A stretch of DNA of 64,000 nucleotides from Vibrio kanaloae (GTDB taxonomy: Bacteria; Pseudomonadota; Gammaproteobacteria; Enterobacterales; Vibrionaceae): assembly GCF_024347535.1 (NCBI RefSeq), contig NZ_AP025498.1, positions 744,001 to 808,000 on the forward strand, in the 5' to 3' direction. The notes under the pieces were generated by a model that did not search any database, was not told the origin of the DNA, and saw only the letters and a program-made list of their open reading frames with translations. The position numbers and the translations under genes were made by a program. Of this stretch, positions 9,184-19,622 are shown in pieces. How positions within the stretch are numbered: position 1 is the first letter of the stretch; each line of letters starts with the position of its first letter.

Positions 9184-10416
9184 ATGGAAAAGCTTGTCGA
9201 ACGCTTTCTGAATTACGTTACTTTTGATACCAAATCCGATCCCTCTCATCCGCTATGTCCAAGTTCGCCGGGTCAAACCACGTTTGCTGAAGCCTTAAAG
9301 TCAGAATTGAATGAATTAGAGTTAGCTAACATTTCTTTAGATGAAAATGGCTATTTGATGGCGAAACTGCCATCGAATGTCGATTACCCAGTGCCAGCGA
9401 TTGGTTTTGTGGCGCACATGGATACCGCTCCTGATGCTTCTGGTGCGAACGTGAAACCGCAGGTGATTAAAGATTACCAAGGCGGATCCATTGAACTAGG
9501 AGCAAGTGGTGAGTGCTTAACCCCGAGCCAATACCCAGACCTCGATGCTCTGCACGGTCATGACCTGATCACGACCGATGGTACGACTCTGCTTGGTGCC
9601 GATAACAAAGCGGGCATCGCTGAAATCATCAGCGCGATTGCTTACCTGAAAGCGAATCCAGACATCAAACATGGCGATATTTGTATTGGATTCACGCCAG
9701 ACGAAGAGATTGGCCGCGGTGCGAACCTGTTTGACGTTGAACAATTTGGCGCCGAGTGGGCGTACACCATCGACGGTGGGCCAGTAGGGGAATTTGAATT
9801 TGAGAACTTCAATGCCACGAGCGCTGACGTTATCTGTCATGGCGTGAACGTTCACCCGGGTACCGCAAAAGGTAAAATGGTGAACTCGATGAATATAGCG
9901 GCGCAATTCCAACTGATGATGCCAACGCAAGAAACACCAGAATGCACCGAAGGTTATGAAGGTTTTTATCATCTGAAATCGGCTGAAATGGGCGTGGCTC
10001 GCTCTGAACTGGGTTACATCATCCGTGATTTTGAGCGTGATGGCGTAGAAGCGCGTAAGATATTCATGCAGCAGAAAGTGGATGAACTGAACGAGCGTCT
10101 TGAGAAAGGTCGTGTCGAGTTAGTGCTAACAGACGGCTACTTTAATATGAAAGAGATGGTTGAGCCGCATCAACATATTATTGAGTTGGCGAAGCAAGCA
10201 ATGATTGAGTGCGATGTTGAGCCAATGATCAAGCCTATTCGAGGCGGTACAGACGGTGCTCGCCTATCATTCATGGGTTTACCCTGCCCGAATATCTTTA
10301 CTGGCGGTTATAACTTCCACGGTATTCATGAGTTCATTACCATTCAAGGTATGGAACAGGCAGTGAAAGTGATTGTTGAGCTGTCTCAACGTACTGCTTT
10401 GTACTACCAAAAATAG
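9184..10416 (+). CDS. pepT: Peptidase T, tripeptide aminopeptidase (410 aa)
   Basis: Cytoplasmic M20B metallopeptidase that releases the N-terminal residue from tripeptides. Zinc ligands and catalytic residues are visible: H78 and D80 (HMDTAPD), D140 (GADNKAG), and E174/E175 (TPDEEIGRG). A later conserved segment is [11 protein letters not shown] and a final metal-ligand His lies in FHGIHEF. The length matches E. coli PepT (about 408). A GGTGAG sequence precedes the ATG. Monocistronic as far as can be seen. Confidence 0.93.
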   Translation: MEKLVERFLNYVTFDTKSDPSHPLCPSSPGQTTFAEALKSELNELELANISLDENGYLMAKLPSNVDYPVPAIGFVAHMDTAPDASGANVKPQVIKDYQGGSIELGASGECLTPSQYPDLDALHGHDLITTDGTTLLGADNKAGIAEIISAIAYLKANPDIKHGDICIGFTPDEEIGRGANLFDVEQFGAEWAYTIDGGPVGEFEFENFNATSADVICHGVNVHPGTAKGKMVNSMNIAAQFQLMMPTQETPECTEGYEGFYHLKSAEMGVARSELGYIIRDFERDGVEARKIFMQQKVDELNERLEKGRVELVLTDGYFNMKEMVEPHQHIIELAKQAMIECDVEPMIKPIRGGTDGARLSFMGLPCPNIFTGGYNFHGIHEFITIQGMEQAVKVIVELSQRTALYYQK

Positions 10417-10492
10417 CAGCTTATAACGCGATATCTCTTTGTATTTTTGGGACTATTCAATAATACTCTCTTTAAGTATAAGGGAGTACGCG

Positions 10493-10960
10493 ATGAAAAA
10501 GTTAGTTTTACTTTGCACCCACCTAGCCGTGGGTGTTGTTGGTTTTGGGCTTGGTGTTTACGCCTTACCTATCTTAATTGAGCCTGATTCTCCATCTTCG
10601 AGTTCAGTTGAAGCTATCTCACAACAAGCTATTTATACGGGCGAATTTAGCAAAGATCGCCAAGACAGTGATTTCTTGCATTGGGGAGTGGGCATCGTCT
10701 CGGTGTCTGAAAGTGCGATTGCGTTTGAAGGCGAATTGGCTCCGGGACCTGACTACAAGGTTTATCTCTCACCTAAGTTTATTGAAACTGAGCAAGCCTT
10801 CAATGACAGCAAGAGTGAGTTACTTAAAGTCGGAGATGTGAAAACATTCGACCGATTTATGGTTGAGCTTCCCGAAGGTGTTGATTTTAATAGATTTAAT
10901 ACCGTAGTGATTTGGTGTGAAACTTTTGGCCAGTTTATTACTTCTGCCAAGATAAAATGA
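10493..10960 (+). CDS. DM13-domain membrane-anchored protein (155 aa)
   Basis: Starts at ATG 10493 behind AAGGGAG. Residues 1-27 form a signal anchor or uncleaved signal (LVLLCTHLAVGVVGFGLGVY). Most of the rest fits the DM13 domain, proposed from animal homologues to be an electron-transfer domain. Recognisable parts are a GEF strand, DFLHWGVG, the LAPGPDYKVYLSP block and the near-terminal VVIWCETFGQFI with its conserved Cys. It probably sits on the periplasmic side of the inner membrane. Function in bacteria is unknown. Confidence 0.75.
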   Translation: MKKLVLLCTHLAVGVVGFGLGVYALPILIEPDSPSSSSVEAISQQAIYTGEFSKDRQDSDFLHWGVGIVSVSESAIAFEGELAPGPDYKVYLSPKFIETEQAFNDSKSELLKVGDVKTFDRFMVELPEGVDFNRFNTVVIWCETFGQFITSAKIK

Positions 10961-11061
10961 TAGCCTAATAGCTGATATCAGCATGAAAGAGCGTTCTACA
11001 ATTGAGTGCTTTTTCATAGCGCAGTTTTTCGCTAATCGTTGTAATGCTAAAGGGATAAGTA

Positions 11062-11904
11062 ATGGAAAAGATGTGGCAAGTAATAGACTTTCTACTCACT
11101 CATAAGTTTATTTTTAGTGCTCTGATCATTTGCATTATTTTGATCATTCGCCGAATCACTTTGTCTCAAATTCGAGGTGATGTTGCTTTTCTAAGCGAAG
11201 ACCAACGTAATTGGATGTCACGAACTAAGAACGGTACGGTTGCCGTGGTTGTGTTTACGATGTTTGTTTTATGGAAATCTGAAATCAGCGAATTTGCACT
11301 GTCGGTAACCGCTATTGCTGTCGCGATCGTTGTAGCCTCGAAAGAGATTATCTTGTGCTTCACTGGTTCAATTCAACGGGCAAGCTCACGTTCATTTCGA
11401 ATCGGTGATTGGATTGAGGTAGGGAAAATAAGTGGTGAGGTGATAGAGCATAATCTGATGGCGACTGTGATCCAGGAAATTGATCTTTATCATGGGCAAT
11501 ATCACTTCACAGGTAAGACAGCAACACTACCCAACAGTATGTTTTTCACTTATCCCGTGAAGAACCTTAATTTCATGAAGCGGTACGTCTATCATAATTT
11601 TTCAGTGACGGTGAGGGACTTTGTCAACTTGTATCCTATGTTGCCAGATCTTACCGTTAAAATTGAAGAGCATTGTGAAGAGTTTATTGATGTTGCGCGT
11701 CGTTATAACGGTATGATTGAGAAACACGCAGGTGTCGATCTTCCAGGCTCAGAACCTCATATCCACATCACTAGCAGCCCTACGGGTGAGCAAGAAGTTC
11801 ACTTTATGATTTTCTGCCCAACCGAAAAAGCGGTCCACCTAGAGCAAGATATTCGCAAAGATTTTATGGAAGCGTACGCTGAAGAGTTTCCTGTTACCGT
11901 TTAA
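11062..11904 (+). CDS. MscS-like mechanosensitive channel family protein (280 aa)
   Basis: Inner-membrane protein with three hydrophobic segments, near residues 15-30, 50-66 and 75-95. The last continues into the pore-lining helix. The MscS beta domain follows (FRIGDWIEVGKISGEVIEHNLMATVIQE), then a C-terminal alpha/beta part. It is close to E. coli MscS in length. The helix is less Ala/Gly-regular than MscS TM3, so gating behaviour cannot be assumed. A terminator at 11942 closes the gene. Confidence 0.82.
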   Translation: MEKMWQVIDFLLTHKFIFSALIICIILIIRRITLSQIRGDVAFLSEDQRNWMSRTKNGTVAVVVFTMFVLWKSEISEFALSVTAIAVAIVVASKEIILCFTGSIQRASSRSFRIGDWIEVGKISGEVIEHNLMATVIQEIDLYHGQYHFTGKTATLPNSMFFTYPVKNLNFMKRYVYHNFSVTVRDFVNLYPMLPDLTVKIEEHCEEFIDVARRYNGMIEKHAGVDLPGSEPHIHITSSPTGEQEVHFMIFCPTEKAVHLEQDIRKDFMEAYAEEFPVTV

Positions 11905-11941
11905 TCCTCGTTTTTGTGAATGAAATTAGCCGAATAAAAAG

Positions 11942-11980
11942 AAAGCCGAGAGCGATATAATCGACTCTCGGCTTTTTTGT
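11942..11980. terminator. Bidirectional terminator between the MscS-like gene and dCMP deaminase
   Basis: Stem AAAGCCGAGAG/CTCTCGGCTTT (11942-11952, 11965-11975), further extended inside by CGAT/ATCG, with a T6 run. Confidence 0.85.
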
Positions 11981-12000
11981 CTGTTTCTAATCAATCGAGA

Positions 12001-12444
12001 CTAGTCTAAGTCAGCAATTGGCAACCAATCGACTTGCACGCCAGCTTGCTCGAACATATCTTGGCTAACTTTGATTTTATCTCCCCAACGAGAAAGGAAG
12101 TCTTCACTTTGCTCAGGACAGTGAACCGCGGAGATACCCGTTTGGATGATCTTTGCAGCACAGTTTGGACAAGGGAAGTGAGTCACCCAGATTTCACAAC
12201 TGTCTAAATCACGCTTAGCGAACAAGATTGCGTTTTCTTCTGCATGCAACGTTTTTAGGTATTTCATTTCACGATCATCAGTATCAGCACTATCAGATAC
12301 GCCATGAGGGTAGCCGTTAAAGCCTACTGAAACGATACGGTTGTGTTTGGTGATGACAGCACCAACTTGAGTGGATGGATCTTTACTCCAAGAGCCAACC
12401 AGCTCTGCCATTTGATAGAAACGTTTAGCCCATTTTGAAATCAT
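12001..12444 (-). CDS. dCMP deaminase family protein (147 aa)
   Basis: Zinc-dependent deoxycytidylate deaminase (ComEB-like) that converts dCMP to dUMP for thymidylate synthesis. The zinc and catalytic signature is complete: H67-A-E69 (HAEENAI) and C92-P-N-C95. The N-terminal part contains the substrate-loop region around STQVGAV and the GFNGYP motif. The length is normal. The AAGGT ribosome site precedes the ATG. It stands alone and converges on the MscS-like gene. Confidence 0.85.
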   Translation of the reverse strand: MISKWAKRFYQMAELVGSWSKDPSTQVGAVITKHNRIVSVGFNGYPHGVSDSADTDDREMKYLKTLHAEENAILFAKRDLDSCEIWVTHFPCPNCAAKIIQTGISAVHCPEQSEDFLSRWGDKIKVSQDMFEQAGVQVDWLPIADLD

Positions 12445-12703
12445 GAGAATTACCTTAAGTAATTAAATATGAATGCTTATGTTGGAAGATACATGATGTT
12501 AGTCAAAACACCTAGTTACTAAGCGCGAGAAAGGTTCATTTGAGGCAAATTTGTTATCTGTTTGTAAGTGTTTTATAAGCATCAGGTTGCCCGTTACACG
12601 TTGAAACACTTTTCAAGTGATAATTGATACTCCTCGGACATTTTAGACATTTGTGTTACGTAACTTTTATGCTGTTCAATTTCTCATTAGTGACGGTATA
12701 ACC

Positions 12704-13840
12704 ATGCGTAAAAAGTTAATCCTTACGGCTCTTGCAAGCTCTCTTATTCTTGCTGGGTGTGGGCAAGATGCTCAAAATGCCAAGCAAGCGCCATTACCTC
12801 TCGTAGCTGTACAGGATGTTAGCGTCGTTTCTCACCAACAAAGTAAGTCGTACATCGGTCGTATTGAAGCGGTTGAAGACACGGCAATTACTGCACAAGT
12901 CTCTGGCTACCTGCAAAGCCGCCATTTCAACGAAGGTCAAATGGTCGAAAAAGGGCAACTGCTTTACTCGATTGAGCCTTCATCATTTGAAGCTGAAGTC
13001 GCAAGTGCTAAAGCGGCTGTTGCTCAAGCTAACGCCAATCTTAAGAAGGCTGAGCTAGATTTTAACCGTGGTAAGAACCTACTTCCTAAAGGCAGTATTT
13101 CTCAATCGGAATTCGATGCTTTAACCGCAAACTTGTTAGGTTCTCAAGCACAGCTTGAAGCTGGTCAAGCTCAGTTACATGCTGCTAATGTTCAGCTTTC
13201 TCATACTAAGATTGTTGCGCCTTTCTCTGGACGTATTAGTGATACCAAAGTCAGCACGGGTGACCTGGTTTCTCCATCTTCCGGCATATTAACGACTTTA
13301 GTTAGCTTAGACCCAATCCATGCATCGTTCAGCATCAGTGAGCGTGAGCGTATCGAGCTAGGTATGGATCGTATTGAAGGTGACGGTACTGGTGACAGTG
13401 AGCGAGTGGAAGTTCAGATCATGCTTGAGAATGGTGAAGCGTTCGAACACCTAGGTCAGCTTGACTTCTTAGGTAACCGTATCAACCTCAATACTGGTAC
13501 GATCGCGATGCGCGCGATTGCTGATAACCCGAATCAGCAACTACTTCCAGGACAACACGTTCGTGTTGATCTACGTGAAAAACAATCTATTGATGTAGTG
13601 ACCATTCCTCGTCGCGCAGTGCAGACCGACCTCGAAGGTGACTTCGTGATGGTATTGGTTGAAGGCGAAGCTGAACCCGTTGCTGAGCGTAGAAACATCG
13701 AGATGGGTCGCCAGGTTGAAGGTGGCGTGATTGTTCGCTCTGGACTAGAGAGGGATGATGCGGTCATCACTCAAGGCTTACAGCGTGTACGTAATGGTAT
13801 GTCTGTTCGTATTCAAGCTTCTGCTGACCAAGCTGAGTAA
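12704..13840 (+). CDS. RND efflux periplasmic adaptor (MFP), lipoprotein (378 aa)
   Basis: Membrane-fusion protein that links an inner-membrane RND pump to an outer-membrane channel. The start at ATG 12704 gives a proper lipobox, LILAGC with Cys19. Domains follow the AcrA order: first beta/lipoyl half, a coiled-coil hairpin near residues 90-155 rich in Ala, Lys and Glu, second lipoyl half ([12 protein letters not shown]), beta-barrel and membrane-proximal domain. It lies 11 bp upstream of the pump gene, so the two form an operon. It resembles the Vibrio Vme/Vex adaptors, but the exact member cannot be assigned. Confidence 0.88.
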   Translation: MRKKLILTALASSLILAGCGQDAQNAKQAPLPLVAVQDVSVVSHQQSKSYIGRIEAVEDTAITAQVSGYLQSRHFNEGQMVEKGQLLYSIEPSSFEAEVASAKAAVAQANANLKKAELDFNRGKNLLPKGSISQSEFDALTANLLGSQAQLEAGQAQLHAANVQLSHTKIVAPFSGRISDTKVSTGDLVSPSSGILTTLVSLDPIHASFSISERERIELGMDRIEGDGTGDSERVEVQIMLENGEAFEHLGQLDFLGNRINLNTGTIAMRAIADNPNQQLLPGQHVRVDLREKQSIDVVTIPRRAVQTDLEGDFVMVLVEGEAEPVAERRNIEMGRQVEGGVIVRSGLERDDAVITQGLQRVRNGMSVRIQASADQAE

Positions 13841-13851
13841 GGGGGCTATTT

Positions 13852-16800
13852 ATGTTAAGTCGTTTCTTTATTCAAAGGCCTAAGTTTGCCCTTGTCATAT
13901 CCATAATATTAACGCTGGCGGGTGCGATCTCTCTCGCTATCTTACCAGTGGCCGAATATCCAAAAATTAGCCCCCCATCGGTCAGTGTATCGGCATTCTA
14001 CACAGGTGCCAGTGCTGAAGTGGTGGAACAGGCGATAGCTGACCCCATAGAAACGTCGGTTAACGGTGTAGAAGATATGATCTATATGTCTTCCAAAAGT
14101 GCGAACGATGGTTCATACAACCTTAACGTGACCTTTGATGTTGGTACTGATCCAGATATGGCTCAGGTCAACGTTCAAAACCGAGTGGCTCAAATCGAAT
14201 CGAAGCTTCCACAAGAAGTTAGAATGGTAGGTGTAACGGTTAAGAAGCGTTCACCTGACCTGTTGATGGTATTGAATTTCTATTCGCCAAACGGTGAGTA
14301 CGACGACCAGTTTCTTATCAACTACATCAACTTAAACGTTAAAGACCAGTTAGCGCGTGTTACTGGTATTAGTGAGGTGAATGTACTGGGTGGTGGTGAA
14401 TACGCAATGCGTGTTTGGTTAGATCCTGAAAAAATGGCTAACCTCAATATCACCACCTCTGATGTGAATCGTGCGTTGGCAGAACAGAACGTTCAGGTAG
14501 CGGCTGGCCGTATTGGCGCAGCACCTTATAACAACGCGCAAGAAGTGCAGTTCAACTTGGTAACAAAAGGCCGACTAGAAACGGCTGATGAGTTTGAAAA
14601 TGTAGTGCTTCGCGCAAATCAAGACGGTTCGACGGTTTATTTAAAAGACGTGGCGCGTGTTGAGCTTGGTAAAAAGTTCTACGATGGCAATGGTAAATAC
14701 CGTGGTCAAGACGCTTCAATCGTAGCACTGTCACTTCAGTCAGACGCGAATGCGCTGGAAAGTGGCCAAGCGGTAATGGCGATGCTAGATAATCTAAGTA
14801 AGAACTTCCCTGAAGGCTTTGCTTATGAAGCGAGTTACGACACCACACTGTTCGTTGCTGAATCGATCAAAGGGGTAGTAAAAACGTTGATCGAAGCTAT
14901 CTTGCTGGTTATTGCGGTGACGTACCTGTTCTTGGGTAGTGCGCGTGCGACCTTGATTCCTGTGGTCGCGATTCCCGTATCTTTGATTGGTACTTTTGCT
15001 GTTATGCAGATGACGGGTTTTACCATTAACACGGTAACCCTGTTTGGTTTGATATTGGCGATTGGTATCGTAGTCGATGATGCGATCTTGGTTATTGAAA
15101 ACGTTGATACCACAATGGCAAAAGATCCAACGATTTCACCACGTAAAGCCACGCTTATCGCGATGAAAGAAGTAACGGGTCCGATTATTACGTCTACTTT
15201 GGTACTGTTAGCGGTATTCATTCCAGTCGCGATGCTGCCAGGTATTACCGGCATCATGTATCGTCAGTTCGCTCTGACTATCTGTATTGCAGTTGTTATC
15301 TCTTCTATTAACGCTCTAACGCTGTCACCAGCACTGTGTTCATTGGTTCTTAAACAGGGCGGTGGTAACACAGCACGTTGGTATCAAGCGTTTAACCGTG
15401 GTCTTGAATCCGTAACTAACAAATACGGTCAAGTTGCAGGTTTCTTAGTCAAGAAAGGCGTTCTGCTGTTCACTTTCTTCGTTGTTGCTTTGGCGGCTGT
15501 TACTTACTTCGCGAAAACCACGTCTACGGCATTTGTACCTCAAGAAGATAAAGGCATCTTGCTGGTTAACGTGCAGCTTCCTGACGCGGCATCACTGTCT
15601 CGTACAGAAGATGTCACCGAGCAATTGCTAGAGATGGTTGAGCAAGAACCGGGAGTTGATGGTGTGACACTGGTGAACGGCTACGCATTCATGACGGGCG
15701 CTTCTGCTTCGAATGGTGCGTCGATGTTCATCAAGCTTCACGATTGGGACATGCGTAACGCATTGGATGGTCAGCATTCTGCGCAGGCTATCTCACAACG
15801 TATTAATGGCCAAGCAGCGACTGAACTGCCTCAAGCTATTGTGTTTGCCATGGGGCCTCCTGCAGTGCCGGGCATGGGTGCAGCGTCTGGATTTGAGTTT
15901 GTTCTAGAAGATACATTAGGGCGTAGCCGAACTGACCTGGCGATGGTAATGAATGACGTGATTGCTGAGGCGAACAAACAGCCTGAGATTTCACATACGT
16001 TCAGTACTTTCCGTGCCAACGTTCCTCACTACTATGTCGATATCGACCGTGAGAAAGCACAACAGTTAGGTATTCCATTGTCGGAAATCTTCCAAACTCT
16101 GCAAGGTAATCTTGGTTCACTGTACGTGAATGATTTCACCATGTTTGGTAAGAACTTCCGCGTAACCATGCAAGCTGACAGTGAACACCGTAGCAGCATG
16201 GATGACCTACAACGATTCCATGTACGTTCGTCTAATGGCGAGATGATCCCGCTAAGTACGCTTGTGACTTACGACCAGATCTTTGAACCAGATGTCGCAT
16301 GGCGTTACAACATGTACCGCAGTGCGGTGATTCAAGGTCAACCAGCGCCGGGTTATTCAAGTGGTGATGCGATTGCGGCAATGGAACGTGTAGCCGCAGA
16401 AGTATTACCTCAGGGTTATCAGTATGAATGGACAGGCATGGCTTACCAAGAAGTACTAGCCGGTAATCAAGCTATCTTTGCTTTCGCACTGGCTCTGATT
16501 TTCATTTACCTGTTTATGGTGGCTCAATACGAGAGTTGGACAATCCCGATCGCGATTATCTTAGTGGTACCGGTTGCAACCTTAGGTTCCTTCTTAGCGT
16601 TGAACCTGACAGGTACACCGTTGAACCTCTATGCACAAATTGGTTTGGTTCTTTTAATAGCCTTGGCCGCGAAGAACGCAATCTTGATTGTGGAATTTGC
16701 AAAAGTAGAGCGTGAAGAGAAAGACGCACCGATTGAAGATGCGGCGGTGAAGGGCGGTACGCTACGTTTCCGTGCTGTGAACATGACGTCTTGGTCGTTC

Positions 16801-17004
16801 ATCTTAGGTATTTTCCCACTGATCTTCGCTGCGGGTGCCGGGCACGTGAGCCAGAACTCTTTAGGCATCTCACTGATTGGTGGTCTGCTATGTGTGTTAC
16901 TGGCAGGTACGTTCTTAATACCAGGTTTCTACGCATTCGTGCAACGTAAGCGTGAAAAAGCACACGGTGGCAATACCAAGTTGATTCCACTCGATGATGA
17001 ATAA
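13852..17004 (+). CDS. RND multidrug efflux pump, HAE1 family (1050 aa)
   Basis: Proton-driven inner-membrane pump of the AcrB/MexB class. The N-terminus [14 protein letters not shown] is TM1. The proton relay Asp pair lies in TM4 (GIVVDDAIL), and a conserved periplasmic pore loop follows. The second half repeats the fold, with TM10 carrying [14 protein letters not shown] with its conserved Lys. The length matches AcrB (1049). No outer-membrane TolC gene is adjacent, so it likely shares a TolC encoded elsewhere. No regulator is next to it. Substrates are unknown. Confidence 0.92.
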   Translation: MLSRFFIQRPKFALVISIILTLAGAISLAILPVAEYPKISPPSVSVSAFYTGASAEVVEQAIADPIETSVNGVEDMIYMSSKSANDGSYNLNVTFDVGTDPDMAQVNVQNRVAQIESKLPQEVRMVGVTVKKRSPDLLMVLNFYSPNGEYDDQFLINYINLNVKDQLARVTGISEVNVLGGGEYAMRVWLDPEKMANLNITTSDVNRALAEQNVQVAAGRIGAAPYNNAQEVQFNLVTKGRLETADEFENVVLRANQDGSTVYLKDVARVELGKKFYDGNGKYRGQDASIVALSLQSDANALESGQAVMAMLDNLSKNFPEGFAYEASYDTTLFVAESIKGVVKTLIEAILLVIAVTYLFLGSARATLIPVVAIPVSLIGTFAVMQMTGFTINTVTLFGLILAIGIVVDDAILVIENVDTTMAKDPTISPRKATLIAMKEVTGPIITSTLVLLAVFIPVAMLPGITGIMYRQFALTICIAVVISSINALTLSPALCSLVLKQGGGNTARWYQAFNRGLESVTNKYGQVAGFLVKKGVLLFTFFVVALAAVTYFAKTTSTAFVPQEDKGILLVNVQLPDAASLSRTEDVTEQLLEMVEQEPGVDGVTLVNGYAFMTGASASNGASMFIKLHDWDMRNALDGQHSAQAISQRINGQAATELPQAIVFAMGPPAVPGMGAASGFEFVLEDTLGRSRTDLAMVMNDVIAEANKQPEISHTFSTFRANVPHYYVDIDREKAQQLGIPLSEIFQTLQGNLGSLYVNDFTMFGKNFRVTMQADSEHRSSMDDLQRFHVRSSNGEMIPLSTLVTYDQIFEPDVAWRYNMYRSAVIQGQPAPGYSSGDAIAAMERVAAEVLPQGYQYEWTGMAYQEVLAGNQAIFAFALALIFIYLFMVAQYESWTIPIAIILVVPVATLGSFLALNLTGTPLNLYAQIGLVLLIALAAKNAILIVEFAKVEREEKDAPIEDAAVKGGTLRFRAVNMTSWSFILGIFPLIFAAGAGHVSQNSLGISLIGGLLCVLLAGTFLIPGFYAFVQRKREKAHGGNTKLIPLDDE

Positions 17005-17028
17005 ACGAGTTATTCATATATAAAAATT

Positions 17029-17057
17029 AAGACTTAGTGTAGAGCTAGGTCTTTTTT
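17029..17057 (+). terminator. Terminator of the RND efflux operon
   Basis: AAGACTTAG (17029-17037) pairs with CTAGGTCTT (17045-17053) with one G-U pair, followed by a T-run. Confidence 0.75.
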
Positions 17058-17290
17058 ATTCATATTTGGAATGGCAAGTCTTGTTTATATAACAAAATGT
17101 TTGTTATGTGACGGAACTAACACTCTAATTGGGGCTGTCTAATAAAATGATGTTTTATTTATAAGTGATTGTTTTAAAATTAAAAAACAAGGTTGAGCTA
17201 ACGGTTGTATGCTCGAAAATGTTTGCACAATAATGTGAAGTGTTTCAAAATTAACGGATTGTATTGAATTTTTTGTGAATTGAGGTTCTG

Positions 17291-17977
17291 ATGAAAGTCA
17301 TTGATTTATTTAAACACCGAGGCGATAGCATGTCTTCGCAACACTCAGAGTTTATGCAATGGATGTCTCCAGCTCTTAGAGATTACTGGGACGACTTTCT
17401 TAATCGTACGCAAAATAGCCATTTCTTTGCGTGGGTTCGTGATCACCATAAACCTGCAGTAAATGAAGATACACCAGAGATGCCGATAGAACAGCCGATC
17501 GTGTTAAAGCCAGAAGCGCAGCTTGTGTTTGATGAGCTTAACCAGAAAATCGGGCAAGTCATTCATACTGGCGACTGGATCAATGTAAGTCAAGAGCGTA
17601 TTAACCAGTTCGGGCTTGTGACAGAAGATATGCAGTGGATTCACACTGAGCCTACTAAAGCAGAAACAGATTCTCCGTTCAAAACAACTATTGCACATGG
17701 TTTTTTAACCTTGTCACTGCTTCCTAGACTGACTGACAGTGTTGACCCTGATAAGTCTCAATTCCCGACAGCGAAGATGGTTGTAAACATTGGTCTTAAC
17801 CAAGTACGTTTCCCATACCCTGTAAAGTCAGGCAGTAACGTTCGTGCTAAAAGTACGCTAACAAAAGTGACGCCAATTAACAAAGGCCTAGAAATTGAAC
17901 GCGAAATTCGTGTAGAGATCGAAGGCATTCGTCGTCCAGGTGCTGTTATCGTTTCGGTGATTCAACTTCACTTCTAA
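17291..17977 (+). CDS. MaoC-like hydratase/dehydratase family protein (228 aa)
   Basis: Hot-dog fold protein of the MaoC/R-hydratase group. The hydratase motif is present, with D113 and H118 in TEDMQWIH, then AHGFLTLSL. These residues would add water to enoyl-CoA thioesters. About 85 N-terminal residues precede the domain and have a PHA-associated look (WMSPALRDYWDDF). The start is supported by GAGGT 5 nt upstream; a second Met at residue 14 is a weaker option. It may supply R-3-hydroxyacyl-CoA, but no PHA genes are in view. Confidence 0.82.
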   Translation: MKVIDLFKHRGDSMSSQHSEFMQWMSPALRDYWDDFLNRTQNSHFFAWVRDHHKPAVNEDTPEMPIEQPIVLKPEAQLVFDELNQKIGQVIHTGDWINVSQERINQFGLVTEDMQWIHTEPTKAETDSPFKTTIAHGFLTLSLLPRLTDSVDPDKSQFPTAKMVVNIGLNQVRFPYPVKSGSNVRAKSTLTKVTPINKGLEIEREIRVEIEGIRRPGAVIVSVIQLHF

Positions 17978-18000
17978 GCGATATCTATAGATTCCTAAAT

Positions 18001-18030
18001 AAAGAGAGAGCGTAATGCTCTCTCTTTGTG
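18001..18030. terminator. Bidirectional terminator between the MaoC-like gene and pstS
   Basis: Perfect 11-bp stem AAAGAGAGAGC/GCTCTCTCTTT with loop GTAAT (18001-18027). Confidence 0.82.
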
Positions 18031-18091
18031 TTTGTGCCATATCAAATCGATCTTGCCAGCATCATTAATAACATCACTAAAAGCATTTCGC

Positions 18092-18907
18092 TTACTTAAT
18101 GCGTATGTAGCCGTACTCTTCGATAAGATCTTGCCCGCGTTTCGATGTCACGAATTTGATGAAATCTTGGCTTTCTTCAGAAACAGAGTCTGTTTTGTGC
18201 AGCAACAAGAATGGGCGAGCCAATTCATAGCTGTGGTTAGCAATGTTCTTAGATGTTGGCTCTACGCCTTCAAATGTGATTGCTTTAATCGAGCGGTCAA
18301 CAGAACCAACAGAGATAAAACCAATGGCGTGTGGGTTATGGTTAACAATCGTTTTCACCATGCTGTTGCTGTTCACAACCAAGTTATTTGGGTTGATGTC
18401 AGACACTAGGCGGTCATTAATGATTTTCGTTAAACCAAGTAAGCTCTCGAAGCTGTAGCGTGAACCAGAAGACGCTTCGCGAGTCACAACTGCGATAGGT
18501 TTATCTGCTCCCCCTACGGCTTTCCAGTTAGTGATTTTTCCTTTGTAGATATCGAACAACTGATCGCGAGTAACGTTACTCACAGAGTTTGAACGGTTGG
18601 TCACCACGGCCAGGCCGTCAAAGGCAATTGGAAATACCGTCAACTTCTCGTTTTGTTCAAGCTCGGTTAAGTAGCGTGAGCTCATACCGATGTCAGACAC
18701 ACCTTTATCAACCATGGTAATACCAGCTGTGGAACCAATCCCCTGAACCGCAATATAGTTATTAGGGTGAGTCTTGTTGTACTCCTCAGCTAATACATCC
18801 ATCACTCGTGACACCGAAGTGGACCCCGAAATATTGGTTTCTTGTGCAAAAGCGGCTTGAGAAGATAGGGCCAAGGACAAAAGAGAGGCAAGCGCGACTC
18901 GTAACAT
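18092..18907 (-). CDS. pstS: Phosphate ABC transporter substrate-binding protein (271 aa)
   Basis: Periplasmic phosphate-binding protein of the PstS family. The signal peptide covers residues 1-21 (ending AAFA). The mature protein shows the ISGSTSV phosphate loop, QGIGSTAGI, DIGMSSR and TREASSGSR, all typical phosphate contacts. The start is ATG 18907 because AGGAG lies 6 nt away; a TTG six bases upstream would touch the ribosome site. No pstCAB genes adjoin it, so it is either an orphan receptor or works with a distant transporter. A Pho-box-like promoter precedes it. Confidence 0.9.
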   Translation of the reverse strand: MLRVALASLLSLALSSQAAFAQETNISGSTSVSRVMDVLAEEYNKTHPNNYIAVQGIGSTAGITMVDKGVSDIGMSSRYLTELEQNEKLTVFPIAFDGLAVVTNRSNSVSNVTRDQLFDIYKGKITNWKAVGGADKPIAVVTREASSGSRYSFESLLGLTKIINDRLVSDINPNNLVVNSNSMVKTIVNHNPHAIGFISVGSVDRSIKAITFEGVEPTSKNIANHSYELARPFLLLHKTDSVSEESQDFIKFVTSKRGQDLIEEYGYIRIK

Positions 18908-18938
18908 AAACAACTCCTAGTGAATAATATATGTAGAG

Positions 18939-18973
18939 CATGATAAGTCGGTTATGTGACGCTTTTGTGAAAT
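18939..18973 (-). promoter_or_regulatory. Pho-box-like promoter of pstS
   Basis: On the minus strand, ATTTCACAAAAGCGTCAC (18956-18973) fits 12 of 18 positions of the PhoB box consensus, including both TCA cores. Ten nt further is TATCAT, a good -10, which is the spacing expected where PhoB replaces the -35. PhoB control is inferred. Confidence 0.6.
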
Positions 18974-19160
18974 TCCATTTGCTCGACGTATAGCTGTTTG
19001 CTTGATGAGTGATAGCTTTCTGGGTTTACGAAAGCAAGATTCGTTTCTGGGAGCAGGGCGGGTATTTTTATTGCGTTTGTTCGCTAAAATGTTTGTTGAG
19101 TCCTAAGCTAAGTAGAGGAATTCACTACTTAGAAGTTTCTATGAAGTTACAAGGGGTGTT

Positions 19161-19523
19161 ATGTCCGTCATTCATATAGAGCGGAATCGTCTTTTAATTG
19201 GGGCTGAAAGGATCTGTACTTCTCGAAATTGCAGCTTACCCGTAGAGCTAGGCAAGTCTCTATATGAAGAGTGTGAGAGAGGTGTACTGTTTTCTCAGGC
19301 GTATTACTTGCTTGATTCATCTCATAGCTATTATATAAATGAGATCGCCCGCGTTACCTTTGATGAGTCGCTATCTTGTTGGTGGGTGACAGTGCCACTT
19401 GAAGATGATACGGAAACAGATTCAGTGAATTGGGGACCTTATCCCTATCTTCCTAAATCGAAGGATCTTGATGCAATTCTAACTGAAATAGAAAAAGATC
19501 CTAAATCGTACTTCTGGTCATAA
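19161..19523 (+). CDS. Hypothetical protein (120 aa)
   Basis: Soluble protein with a clear AAGGGG ribosome site. The N-terminal half carries two close Cys residues (CTSRNC, near 19 and 24). The C-terminal half is acidic and rich in Trp, Tyr and Pro (VNWGPYPYLPKSKD). No signal peptide or membrane segment is present. I do not recognise a family. The single-gene setting between pstS and an AraC regulator gives no functional clue. Confidence 0.6.
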   Translation: MSVIHIERNRLLIGAERICTSRNCSLPVELGKSLYEECERGVLFSQAYYLLDSSHSYYINEIARVTFDESLSCWWVTVPLEDDTETDSVNWGPYPYLPKSKDLDAILTEIEKDPKSYFWS

Positions 19524-19622
19524 CTCTTTTGCTTTTTGATGGTGTAATGCCAGAGTGGAATTGTCTGCATAAGCTTTTAATTAAGACACTTCCAGCGAAT
19601 ACGTCCAGTATCATTTTTAGAC

